From assembly GCA_027625915.1 (NCBI GenBank), contig JANTQA010000032.1, positions 6,200,001 through 6,264,000 of the forward strand: a stretch of DNA of 64,000 nucleotides, in the 5' to 3' direction. Position numbers and translations under genes: made by a program. The notes under the pieces were generated by a model that saw only the letters and a list, made by a program, of their open reading frames with translations, searched no databases and was not told where the DNA came from. Shown in pieces: positions 1-9,771 of the stretch. Positions within the stretch are counted from its first letter, which is position 1. Each line of letters starts with the position of its first letter. Origin of the DNA: Anaeramoeba flamelloides. Lineage: Eukaryota > Metamonada > Anaeramoebidae.

Positions 1-57
1 TTTTTATTGTGCCTTAAATTTCGTTGAAAGTTTGTGCCTTAAAAGTGAAACTGACTG
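1..57. mobile_element. Palindromic MITE, right arm only (cut by window edge)
   Basis: This is the right arm of the palindromic MITE family seen whole at seven other places in the window. It carries the family signature (GTGCCTTAAATTTCGTTG, then CTGACTG) and is followed by the TA target dinucleotide at 58-59. The left part lies outside the window. Confidence 0.85.
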
Positions 58-169
58 TATAATAATTATTTGATAAATTATAAATCAATATTTTTTTAAA
101 ATCAAGTACAATTAATTATTAAATCTTATTTAGTTGAATTTAAACAGATTTTAATATAAACACTTTTTA

Positions 170-696
170 AACTAGATTCCAAAAATTTGGACACAGTTTA
201 AACAATGGAAAGAACATCATTACTTCACTTTAAATTCAATTTGGAAACAATTTTGATTTTATAAACAATTCCTTTTTTGTCTTTTTTGTTTTGTTTTCAT
301 TTCCTTTTTTCTAGTTACGTAATCTGTTTTGTTAGCTCTGAAAATTTTTTTTCAATGATTGATAGAAGGTTAGTGTTGAGTTTGTTAAATTGAAAAATCC
401 AAATACAATTGGTAGATGGTATCTTAACATTTGATCGATCAACAATTGTTGGTGAAATTTCAACAAATTTACCAATACATTTTTTGTTCCCCTCGTTTCA
501 TTATTTTGGACAAACCAGTTTTTATTTTTGAGTTTTATATTTTTTTCTTTTATTTGGATTAAAATGTTGACTTATTAAAACATAAATACTGTGTTACTTA
601 AATGTTGTTTTATATTAGGTTTGGAAAAATACAATGAATTGGTTTTTTTTTGCCTATTTTTGATTTTGGGTGTGTCCAAATTTTTGGAATGGGGTT
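170..696. mobile_element. Type A TA-flanked MITE (~527 bp)
   Basis: The terminal inverted repeats share a perfect 20-bp core, ATTCCAAAAATTTGGACACA, at 176-195 and inverted at 671-690. The outer ends read AACT... and ...GGGGTT, each flanked by TA (168-169 and 697-698). No transposase reading frame is visible. A second, more diverged copy in the same orientation lies at 61155-61660. TA target and short inverted repeats suggest a Tc1/mariner-type non-autonomous element; that assignment is inference. Confidence 0.75.
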
Positions 697-698
697 TA

Positions 699-736
699 AT
701 TTTACATTAATTTGTTAGTATTGATAATAAATTATC

Positions 737-769
<33 letters not shown>

Positions 770-1513
770 GTGAATGATTATTTTGAACACAAGAAATGGT
801 TGAAAGGGGAATTAATTATGTAAATGGTATTAGGATAATAGTAAGATTATTTTACATTCTTATAATATTTTTGAAAATTACCAGTATTATAAAAGAATTG
901 TCATGTTTTTTTTTTTTTTTTTTTTTCTTTCCCCTAATTTTAAAAGTTTCAAGGGTTAGCTGGGGATGATATTTACAAAAAAAAAAAAAAAAAAAAAAAA
1001 ACAATATTTTAAAGAATTAAAAATTATTAAAATTTAAAATTAATAATCTGTATTTAAATAAAAAGAATAATAATTATCATTAATTAAAAGAAAAGAAAAA
1101 GAAAAAAATTGTTTCAGTGAATTTCATAAATATTTCACAGAGTTAAGTTTTCTTTTAAAAAAGTTAAACAAAAAATGTTTTAAAAATATTCATATCATTA
1201 TTCTATTCATTTTTTTTTTTTAATAGCTTTACTGTTACTTTTAAAACTTCCTATATTAACTTTGTTTTTTTTTTTTTTTAAAAAAAAAATTACTTTATGA
1301 ATAATTAGTTTTTACATATATCGGTTTTGGTTAGTGTATTAAAAAATGATATGATTATATATTAAAAGCAAATCTAAAATTTTAAAATATCCCAAAATTT
1401 ATCATGAGGGGTTGATCTCCATTAAATTTCTAAAATATATTTATATTGCGCAAAAATAAAGTTCAACAAGATTTGTATTTTTCGCTTTTTCAACTTGCAA
1501 AAAGATGATTTGC
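699..1513. other. AT-rich intergenic stretch, simple repeats only
   Basis: No gene is seen. The stretch holds a short CA run followed by poly-A near 737-769, a poly-T run near 905-926 and a poly-A run near 978-1001. It ends at the 3' end of the SNM1-type gene on the minus strand. Confidence 0.6.
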
Positions 1514-3259
1514 TTAATTCAATTTTTTTAATTTTTTTTTAATTTTTTTTTTTGGACTTATCTTTTTAGCTTTTTTCCCCTTTTCTGTTTTCCCTTTCTT
1601 TTTTTTATTTTTTGGTGTAGTTAGATCAATAATTTTTTTTCTTTTGTGTATAATAGCTGTATTCTGCCTTTTCTTTTTTTCCATTTTTTTACAGAACTGC
1701 ATGAGTGTCAATTGATTTTTGGAATCTAAACTGTGGCTTTTTTTACGTTTTCTCTTTTTCGCTGATTTTGGATGGATGAAAGAAATTGTTCGAATTTTTT
1801 TTTTGATGATCTTTTCGTTTTTTTCAAAAATTTTTTCATTAAATATTTGGCTTTTGCTTTGCGCTCGCTGACTATTTTGGTGATTAGTAAATTTGGTCTT
1901 TTTGTTTGATAAATTGGAAGTTAAAAAGGGCATCAGGGTATTTCGGTTGCTTAATGGGTTACACAAAGAAATGAATTCTTGCACAATTTTCTTGTAGTGC
2001 TCTTGATTTGAAAAGACTGTCGGGATAATCGACTCTGGGCTAACAAAGGAAACAAATTTTTTTAATTCGATCAAGCTGCAATGGTTCGAGTATGGGATGT
2101 AATAAATTATTGAGCCCTGATAGAATTGCTTTCTGATCCGATTGAATAAGACATTCCGATTTTCAATTGCCCGCGTCGATTTCCCATTCCACCCGGACAA
2201 ACTAAAGCCGACAATATTCGGCGAATAAAAATTCGGATCTTGGGCATTCAGCTGCCTTTTAAACTGGTTTGGGTAATATTTTAATTTATTTAATTTGATG
2301 TTAAAGGCACTTTCAAAATGAAGAGGTGTCTCAAAGGGGTTTTTTGTAATGTACTTCAAATCGCTTTCATTTAAACTTAACGAGAGCATGGCGTATCTTT
2401 TTTCATTTGCATACACTTTGGTTTGTAGTCTTTTTGCTACACCAAGGACAATTTCTTCTTTACCTATTGAATACGTACCAAACAAATAAATATGCTTTCG
2501 CATTTGAAAGCAATTTTGCAGTCTTTGAAGATTCTCTTCATTAAGAATCCCAAGGTTAACATTATTGTTGTTGTTAATGTTATTGTTGTTGTTGTTATTG
2601 TTGTAGTTGTTGTTGTTACTGTTATTGTTGTTGTTGTTATTGTTGTTATTGTTGTTGCCACTGATATTGTTGTTGAAATTGTTATTAGAAGAAAAGGTTT
2701 GGGAGAACGAAATTGAAATAATTTGTTTTACAATATAATCAACAGTTTCTTGACAGGTTAAAAACTCTGCTTTATTTGAAATACAAAATGTTGTATCCAA
2801 ATATAAGCTTTTGATTTTTCCCTCGATTTTTTGAATCTGCTCCCAGAACGGGTTTGTAGAAAGCAAACGGAAGTCGCCTGTGTGGAGGTAGTTCTTTCCA
2901 TTTTTTAATTGGAAAAGGAAGATTAACGAACCAGGGATATGGTCTGCAGAATAGATTTTAATGCAAAGATCCCCTACCTGAATGCTTTGCCCAGGTTCAA
3001 CAAGATTTATTTGGCAGTTTGTTGCCCTCAATTTATACCGTACCAAATTTGCAGTGATGCCCGAGCAATAGATGGTTCCTTTAAATCTTGGACCCAATGA
3101 ATAATAGTGATCAGAATGAAAATGTGATAAAAAATACTTTAATTTATATTCTGGATCGTGTCTGTAGCAATTAAACGCATCTACCACACAGCACGTTTCT
3201 GGGATTTTGCAGGTTGCTGGAAATTTTTTCAAAATTTCTTGGGTGTCATTTGTAATCAT
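1514..3259 (-). CDS. SNM1/DCLRE1 (Pso2)-type DNA repair nuclease
   Basis: A 581-residue metallo-beta-lactamase/beta-CASP protein of the SNM1 (DCLRE1, Pso2) family, whose members are 5'-3' nucleases in interstrand-crosslink and break repair. Visible motifs: HFHSDH at residues 46-51 (His46, His48, Asp50, His51 metal ligands), ADHIPGS around His107, HTGDFR with Asp129, the family phrase YLDTTFC, and the DRMBL-like pieces LFGTYSIGKEEIVLGVAKRL and YSNHCSLIELKKFV...IIPTV. An Asn-rich insertion (about 200-245) sits between the lactamase core and the later motifs, where family lengths vary. The C-terminal ~120 residues are Lys-rich and probably nuclear-targeting. The first ATG in frame is at 3259; the only earlier in-frame sequence is a Lys run. 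It appears to be a single exon. SNM1A-like versus Artemis-like cannot be settled by eye. Confidence 0.92.
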   Translation of the reverse strand: MITNDTQEILKKFPATCKIPETCCVVDAFNCYRHDPEYKLKYFLSHFHSDHYYSLGPRFKGTIYCSGITANLVRYKLRATNCQINLVEPGQSIQVGDLCIKIYSADHIPGSLIFLFQLKNGKNYLHTGDFRLLSTNPFWEQIQKIEGKIKSLYLDTTFCISNKAEFLTCQETVDYIVKQIISISFSQTFSSNNNFNNNISGNNNNNNNNNNNNSNNNNYNNNNNNNNINNNNNVNLGILNEENLQRLQNCFQMRKHIYLFGTYSIGKEEIVLGVAKRLQTKVYANEKRYAMLSLSLNESDLKYITKNPFETPLHFESAFNIKLNKLKYYPNQFKRQLNAQDPNFYSPNIVGFSLSGWNGKSTRAIENRNVLFNRIRKQFYQGSIIYYIPYSNHCSLIELKKFVSFVSPESIIPTVFSNQEHYKKIVQEFISLCNPLSNRNTLMPFLTSNLSNKKTKFTNHQNSQRAQSKSQIFNEKIFEKNEKIIKKKIRTISFIHPKSAKKRKRKKSHSLDSKNQLTLMQFCKKMEKKKRQNTAIIHKRKKIIDLTTPKNKKKKGKTEKGKKAKKISPKKKIKKKLKKLN

Positions 3260-3852
3260 TGCTTTTTTTTTTTTTTTCAAAAGTTACAACACTAATTGCT
3301 TTTGTTCAATGGAAGGCTTTTTATTTGCGATTATGTATTGGTGGGTTTAAGTTTAATGGGCAGAAAAGAAAGAAAGAAAGATTGAAATAAAAAGAGATGT
3401 CCAATTATAAAAAAAATGAAAAGCTAAATCTGGAAAAATTGGGCAAACAGCTTTTTTTTTAACCTTTGTTTTTAACCTTCGAAATTAGTTGGCAACAATT
3501 TGGTAATGGGGTTATTTGGTTATTTGGTTCTTCAGTTTGTTGAAATTTCAACGCTCAATTTTGTGTAACAACACCTACAATTTTTTCAATTTTCAAAAAA
3601 GGAAAAACAAGAAAATGAGTAAGGAGAAGAAATTCAAAAAATAATTTTTTTTATTTTAACTCAAATATTTAAAGTGTTTTTTGAATGCTTCTGAAGTTGG
3701 TTATTTCAGATAAACAATCATTTTTTTGAATGACATGTCCAAGACTATCAACTCAAATAAATCTTTAGTTTTAGTGATTGTAATTATTGAAATTTATTTA
3801 AATATCTTTTCTTCAGGTAAATAGAACCTAAAACGAGAAAAAACGTTTATCT
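3260..3852. other. Upstream region of the SNM1-type gene
   Basis: AT-rich sequence between the SNM1-type start and the nested transposon block. It should hold the promoter and 5' UTR of the minus-strand gene. I see no other gene and no clear regulatory motif. Confidence 0.5.
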
Positions 3853-3923
3853 TGTATCAGAGTGTGGTGGTTTAGTATTTTCGTTAATTGCTGATTCGAT
3901 CTTTGACATTGTATATATTTTAA

Positions 3924-5050
3924 GGGACTAGTCTATTTTAAATTTTTTTAGGTAAATTTAATAGAGATTTAGAATTTTTTTTGCCAATTACTTAGATTTG
4001 AAATCAAAGTGAAAAACTTCTTAGTATATTAATGAAATCTTGCTAAATGACATTCATTAAATTTAGTTATTGTTTTTATAGAAATAAAAAATTTTTGCAT
4101 TTTTTCACTTTTTTGAAAGTTGCTTTTTTCAACTTTTCGCAAAAATACAAAAAATAAAAAAAAATATGAGCAAGAAAGCAAAACCTTGTTATGTTTGTGG
4201 AAGATGTACAAAAAATAGTTTGAAAAATAAACCTGAAAGGGTTTTTTTGGATTTGCATGAAAATATAGTTTGATTCGAAAAAAATATACAATATATGCTT
4301 TACTCTTAATACAGTCAGTTTCACTTTTAAGGCACAAACTTTCAACGAAATTTAAGGCACAAAAAAATCTCAAATTAAGGCACAAAATTCAAATTCTAGT
4401 AAAAATAAATTGTAAAAAAAAATATTACAAATTTTGTGCCTTAATTTGAGATTTTTTTGTGCCTTAAATTTCGTTGAAAGTTTGTGCCCAAATAGTGAAA
4501 CTGACCGTAAAAGATTTTCTTTTTTTATATTGTACGATTCTTTTTTTTCAAGAATCTACTTTTTCAGTTTACACTCTTTGTTTTTGTTGAATTTGAAGTT
4601 TTTTTAAGTGTTCCCAAATTACCATTCCAAAAGTTTTTGTCAGAGTCAAAAAAAATCAAAGAAAAGAATAAGAACTATTTTTTTAAAAAGTAATTATTGA
4701 TAAAACAAATTGGGTTCTTTATTGAGTCAAGTTAGATGAATAGAAGTGAAGGAGAAAATATTAACCAGTTTTAAATTATTTTTTCGTTTTTAAAAATGAG
4801 AATAAATATTATTTTTTAGAAAATAATTAAATTCAGATTAATCAAAATTTTCTCATCCGTTTAAGATCTTTTTTCAAAAAAAATTTTTTAAAAGTCACTT
4901 TTTTTGACTAGAATTGTAAAATTTTAAAAAAACAAGAATTAAAAGTTCTAACATTGAAAAAACCTGCATATTTTCAATTTTAAACATATTTCAAAATAAG
5001 GATTCCTTATTTAGTTATTGAACAAAAAAAAATGAATATAGACTAGTCCC
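3924..5050. mobile_element. TTAA-targeting element (piggyBac-like?) nested in X
   Basis: Inverted tips GGGACTAGTCTA (3924 onward) and its complement ending at 5050 are flanked by TTAA on both sides (3920-3923 and 5051-5054). The uninterrupted right arm of element X reads straight through this point, so the insertion is directly visible. TTAA duplication is the hallmark of piggyBac-type transposition, although classical piggyBac tips begin with CCC rather than GGG. The interior is AT-rich with no recognised transposase and contains a palindromic MITE at 4312-4507. Confidence 0.7.
4312..4507. mobile_element. Palindromic MITE (196 bp), whole copy
   Basis: Near-perfect foldback from CAGTCAG to CTGACCG with TA at 4310-4311 and 4508-4509. 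Each arm contains three spaced copies of TTAAGGCACAAA. It is inserted in the TTAA element, so it is younger than that element. Confidence 0.9.
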
Positions 5051-5209
5051 TTAATGCTTGTGAAATAATGGCTTACAAAATGAAGTTGTATTATTTTTTC
5101 TTCCAAAATTTAAGTTACACAAATTAATCAATAATAGATTTGAAGGTATTTAAAGAACAAATTTTGCTTAATTTTCACTTGAGATTTCTTTTTAGCTTTT
5201 ACTAAAATA

Positions 5210-6702
5210 CAGTGGTGTAAATAACCCGTTTTTTTATTTTAACCCATTACTAAAATTTAACTCAGGCAAAAAATATTGACTAACTCTAGAAATTAAAGAA
5301 AACAATGAATGTGGTGGTAACAGTATATAAACAAGAAATAGGGGTCTTTAAATAAATTTTAAAAAAGAATAATGAAGATATGGAAAGATTAAAATGTAAT
5401 TTTTAGAAAAAAAATGAGCATAATTTCATTTTTTGAATTTTTATAAAAAAATCATTTAATCTCAGAAATTTTCCAAATATTACGAAATTTTTGAAACAAA
5501 AGTATTTAATATTATTGAGTCATTTTGACTAATCAAAGATCTAACCTCTAAAGCCAATTTGAATTCGAACCAAGAATATATGTGTGTCTTCCTATCTTCA
5601 AATACCCAAGTCTGAAAAAAAAACATGAGTTAAATTTTAGTAATCACTAGTATGAAAAAATATAATTGAAAAAAAAAAAAAGTTAGACAAAATTATTACT
5701 TTAATTTTCATTTTCTCCTTGTTAATTGGTTTTTTTTTTCAAAACATAATCAACACCCCACTTCGTAAAAATCTTGAGGCTGTTTTGTTTATTGTTGTTA
5801 ATGTTAATAGTATCACGATTTTTAAAAAGTCTCTAGTCAAGAAACAAAGATCTATTTTGGGGTAAATAATTTTAAATTGATGTGACATGAATTTTCTTTA
5901 AACTCAACTTTAGGATATTTTTTTGGGTAGACAATACAGTCAGTTCCACTTTTAAGGCACAAACTTTCAACGAAATTTAAGGCACAAAAAAATCTCAAAT
6001 TAAGGCACAAAATTTGTAATTTTTGTTTTTACAATATATTTTACTAGAAACTGAATTTTGTGCCTTAATTTGAGATTTTTATTGTGCCTTAAATTTCGTT
6101 GAAAGTTTGTGTCTTAAAAGTGAAACTGACTGTAACCAATAGTTTTGAAAATACTCTTATCATTTAAAAAAACACAAATACAGAAAAAAAAGAACTGATG
6201 ATAAATATTTAGAGTGTCTTTCGTTTTTTTTACTTTTTTGAATAAATCGAAAAGTTATATAATTTTCTTTTTATTTCTCAGATTAAAAAAAAGCAAACGA
6301 AAATGTAAAAAATCAAAATATTTTTTCGAAGTTAAAAGTACAAATAAGTCATTAATAGTAAAAATAATTGATTCCCTATTTGAAAGATATTCATCAGATT
6401 TAAAATACTTTTAAAATATAATAAAATGGCATCTTATCTAGAAGCAAAAAAGTTTTCAAATTTTTTTACTACTATTAAAATTTCAAATAAATCTTACTGG
6501 AAAATTTGATTTTCCAACTTAAATTGTAAAATATCTTTAATAATATTTTTTGATCAAAGATTCTTTATTAACCAATAGTGTTTATTCGAATTGAATTTAG
6601 TAAAAAGGGTAAAATTATCAAATATTTAATTGTTTTTTTGAAAAAAATTTTTCATGATCGGGATGGGTTAAAGGTTGACAACATGGGTTATTTACACCAC
6701 TA
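5210..6702. mobile_element. Tc1/mariner-like element with CAGTGG tips, nested in X
   Basis: The left tip CAGTGGTGTAAATAACCC (5210) is matched by an inverted copy ending at 6702 with one terminal base changed. TA flanks both ends (5208-5209 and 6703-6704). CAGT tips with TA target duplication are typical of Tc1/mariner. Without the MITE at 5937-6132 it is about 1.3 kb, a plausible full size, but I could not recognise transposase motifs in any frame, so it looks decayed or non-autonomous. Confidence 0.7.
5937..6132. mobile_element. Palindromic MITE (196 bp), whole copy
   Basis: Foldback CAGTCAG...CTGACTG flanked by TA (5935-5936, 6133-6134). It is inserted inside the CAGTGG-tipped element. Confidence 0.9.
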
Positions 6703-6947
6703 TACCTAAAAAAAAAAAAAAATGAAAAATCACCTTTATAAAGATTTCATGTTACAACATAAAAATCACATTTGATATTTTAAAACCTTCCAACTTATTA
6801 GTTTAATACTGTGTAACTTTAATCTTGGAAGAAACAATCAAACAACTTCATTTTGTAAGCCATTATTTCACAAGTATTAAAATTAATACAATGTTAAAGA
6901 TCGAATCAGTTAATAACCAAAATAATAAACCACCACACACAGATACA

Positions 6948-8832
6948 TGAGTATCTTATTTCTAGCTTTCAGAGATTATTAACCAAAGTGACTACTCTTT
7001 TTTAAAAATAAAATGTAATATTTTTGAGACCTTATATTTTTTGTTGTTTTTATTCACTGACTTATGAAAGAGATAAGTATACCTCATTTTGACAATTTCT
7101 TAATTTGGGTCTGTTTTTTGTAATAAAAAGTTCTTCATTCCCGATTTTAAAAATACACAAAGTAAACTAATTTTTTATTTTTAATACTTGAGTTAATTCT
7201 TGAAAATGGTTTATCATATATTTTTTCGTTTTATGTTGAAAATTTTTGATTTTAATAGATAATTTTTAATTATTTTTTTACTTTTTTTAATTATTAATAT
7301 TCCAATTGAAATTCCAACCAATAAAACACGTAGAAGACCAGATTATTCGATAAATAAAATTTTGATAATTATTTTTTCAAAATTTTATCAAGGGGGATGA
7401 GATCTAGCTAGTAAATTTTATTTTTTTTTTAATTATTAAAAAAGTAATTTCCCTGTTTATAAAATAATAAAAATAAGTTCAAATTATTAATTTTGAAATT
7501 AGATATTTATTTTTGTTATTATTCACAATAATTATTCTAGTAATTTAAATTATTTATAGAAATAAAAAAAATCGAATAGGAATGTTGAGGTTAAATTTAT
7601 TAATTTCAACATTTCTTGAAGAAAATTTTGATTTTTTAGATCAAATTTTAAATTTATCTTCCATTTACAATTAATTTATAAAAATTTGGAAATTATTTTT
7701 GTAATTTCTTGTTTTAAAATATTCTTATAAAAATATTATAATTATTTTTTAATAATACCAATAAAAATATTTAATGAATTAAAAGAAAAAATATTTCAAA
7801 AAAAAAAAAAAAGATAAAAGAAAACAAGAAATTAAATTAGGAAACATTAATATTTCTGGAAACTAAGATTATTTATTGTATAATAATGTGGAAAATAGTA
7901 ATTTTATTGGTAAAATTTTTTTATAATATAAGAAATAAAATAAATTTGATAGTTTTCTTTCTCATAATAAATGGAAAAAAAATCGAACCTAATGAAAAAA
8001 TATGTTGATTTCTGCGTTTCTTAGTCAATCAGAATTTCTTGGTACTTTGCTTTTGTGTATGAATATAAATTGCAAATCACCTACCATCGATTAGGATATT
8101 TTACCGAGGTATAAGGTACGGTTGATACCTAAAATATTAACTTATAACGAGTAAAGAAAAATCAATATTTTTTTTTGTTTTTTATGGGTTTTTTGTCATC
8201 TCTTATTTGAAAATTTGTAAAAATTGCTACTTAATGTTTTAATTTTTTTTTTCAATTCAAAATATACTTTTTTTTATAGGCAAAACAATCAATTTAAAAA
8301 TAATCAAAAATTCCTTCTCATCTGCAAAATCTAAAAAATTTAAAACAAAATTATTTAATTATTGAAAATACTTATACCCAAAAAAAAATTTTTCAAAAAG
8401 AAACTATATTTTTTATTCAAAATTTTTTGATATTGCTTTTTAAAAAAAGTTGATTAGTAATCCAGTTAAATTTAAGATTTTTTTATCTACTTTTTATTTT
8501 CTTGAAGTTTAAAAATCAATATTTTAACTTTTTATATTATTTTTTCATCCAGAGTTTATTTATTGCAATATCAATTCAAAAAATTATAAGAATTTAAAAA
8601 AATAATCTTAATTAATTGGACTTTATCTCATTAAAAACCTTTGTATTAAGAAAATAATAAAAAATATTGAAAGTGACAATATAGAAATTATTTTGAACAT
8701 TCTTTTCATTTTTTTTTTTTGATTTGTTATACAAAAAAATCAAAAATAAGCTCCTATAAAAAAAAATAAAAAGAGAAAAAAAAAAATAGTAACGATCAGA
8801 TCTAAAATCCCAATATTACATGAATACGAGGA
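6948..8832. other. AT-rich intergenic stretch without recognisable gene
   Basis: Extremely AT-rich. It has many short A/T runs and local inverted stretches, but no coding-like composition, no recognised protein motif and no copy of the repeat families described elsewhere. Confidence 0.55.
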
Positions 8833-9587
8833 TCAATTATTTTATTGAAAAGGAAAAAAGTAGTATAAAAATTTTAAAATATATTCCCATTTCAGATATA
8901 AATGTATAAATTATCAAATACTAATTATGTATTATAATTGGAATATTGTTTAAATATTCTAAACCTATCAATTTTGACCCTATTGATAAATACAAAAATC
9001 AAAAAAAAATCACCAAATTTGAAAACTTGGTAGAAAAAATAGTATGAAAATCTAGTTCAAGAAAATTTTATCCTCAATCATTATTTTAATAAATTAGAAA
9101 ATTTCTCAAAAAAATACCTTATGATCATTATTTTGATTTTATAATATAAAAGAATTTGATTTTTTTTGATCTACATTTTTAATATTTGATTTTAAAATTT
9201 TGTATTTAAATTGAATAGCTTTGGATTTTTTATTTTTTTATATATTTTTATCGGAATTTAATGTCAATTTAAAATAACCAACTCTCTTTCTGGAATTAAA
9301 TTGTATTCATTTATTTTAATAGATAAAAAATGATACAGTTTTTCATTGTTTCTATCAATATTAGATTTTCATTTTCTGTAATTTTTCTCTAATAATTATT
9401 CAGATTTGGAGATTTTTTTGATTTCTACATTTATCAATAGGGTCAAAATTGATAGGTTTAGAATATTTAAACAATATTCCAATTATAATACATAATTAGT
9501 ATTTGATTATTTATACATTTATATCTGAAATGGGAATATATTTTAAAATTTTTATACTACTTTTTTCCTTTTCAATAAAAAAATTGA
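8833..9587. mobile_element. 755-bp element with ~160-bp inverted arms
   Basis: The left arm (8833 to about 9000) and right arm (about 9425-9587) are inverted copies over some 160 bp with few mismatches. Both include TTATTGAAAAGGAAAAAAGT, CCCATTTCAGATATAAATG and CCTATCAATTTTGACCCTAT. The ~420-bp centre is AT-rich and has no reading frame of note. The structure fits a foldback-type element; no clear target duplication was found. It ends 184 bp before the TRAPPC9 start codon. Confidence 0.7.
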
Positions 9588-9771
9588 AATATTGTTATGT
9601 ATGAAAATTATAGTTTTGAATTAATCTGTTTATAAATAGATTGTCTTGAGTGAACAATTATTCAGAGTATACTGTCATAAAAAACACATTCTTACTTTCT
9701 CATTTATTCTAATTTTTGAGTCAGCAAATATCAAAGTTTTTACAAATCATTTTTCCACAAATTATCAACAA

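Larger units (their letters stand above)
3853..6947. mobile_element. Outer inverted-repeat element X, host of four nested elements
   Basis: Two arms of roughly 150-175 bp are inverted relative to each other: 3853-3919 plus 5055-5152 on the left, and about 6785-6947 on the right. Both contain TGTATC near the tip, then GTGTGGTGGTTTA, TGATTCGATCTTT and GAAATAATGGCTTACAAAAT in the same order. The left arm is split by the TTAA element at 3924-5050; the right arm is uninterrupted and shows the pre-insertion sequence. Between the arms lies a Tc1-like element (5210-6702). The outer termini are approximate and no target duplication was identified. No transposase was recognised. Confidence 0.65.

Noticed and set aside
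2464-2716. Thr-, Ile- and Val-rich frames inside the SNM1-type gene
   Set aside because: They are other-frame readings of the Asn repeat.
3924-5050. Firm piggyBac assignment
   Set aside because: TTAA flanks fit, but tips begin with GGG and no DDD transposase is visible, so only a tentative label is given.
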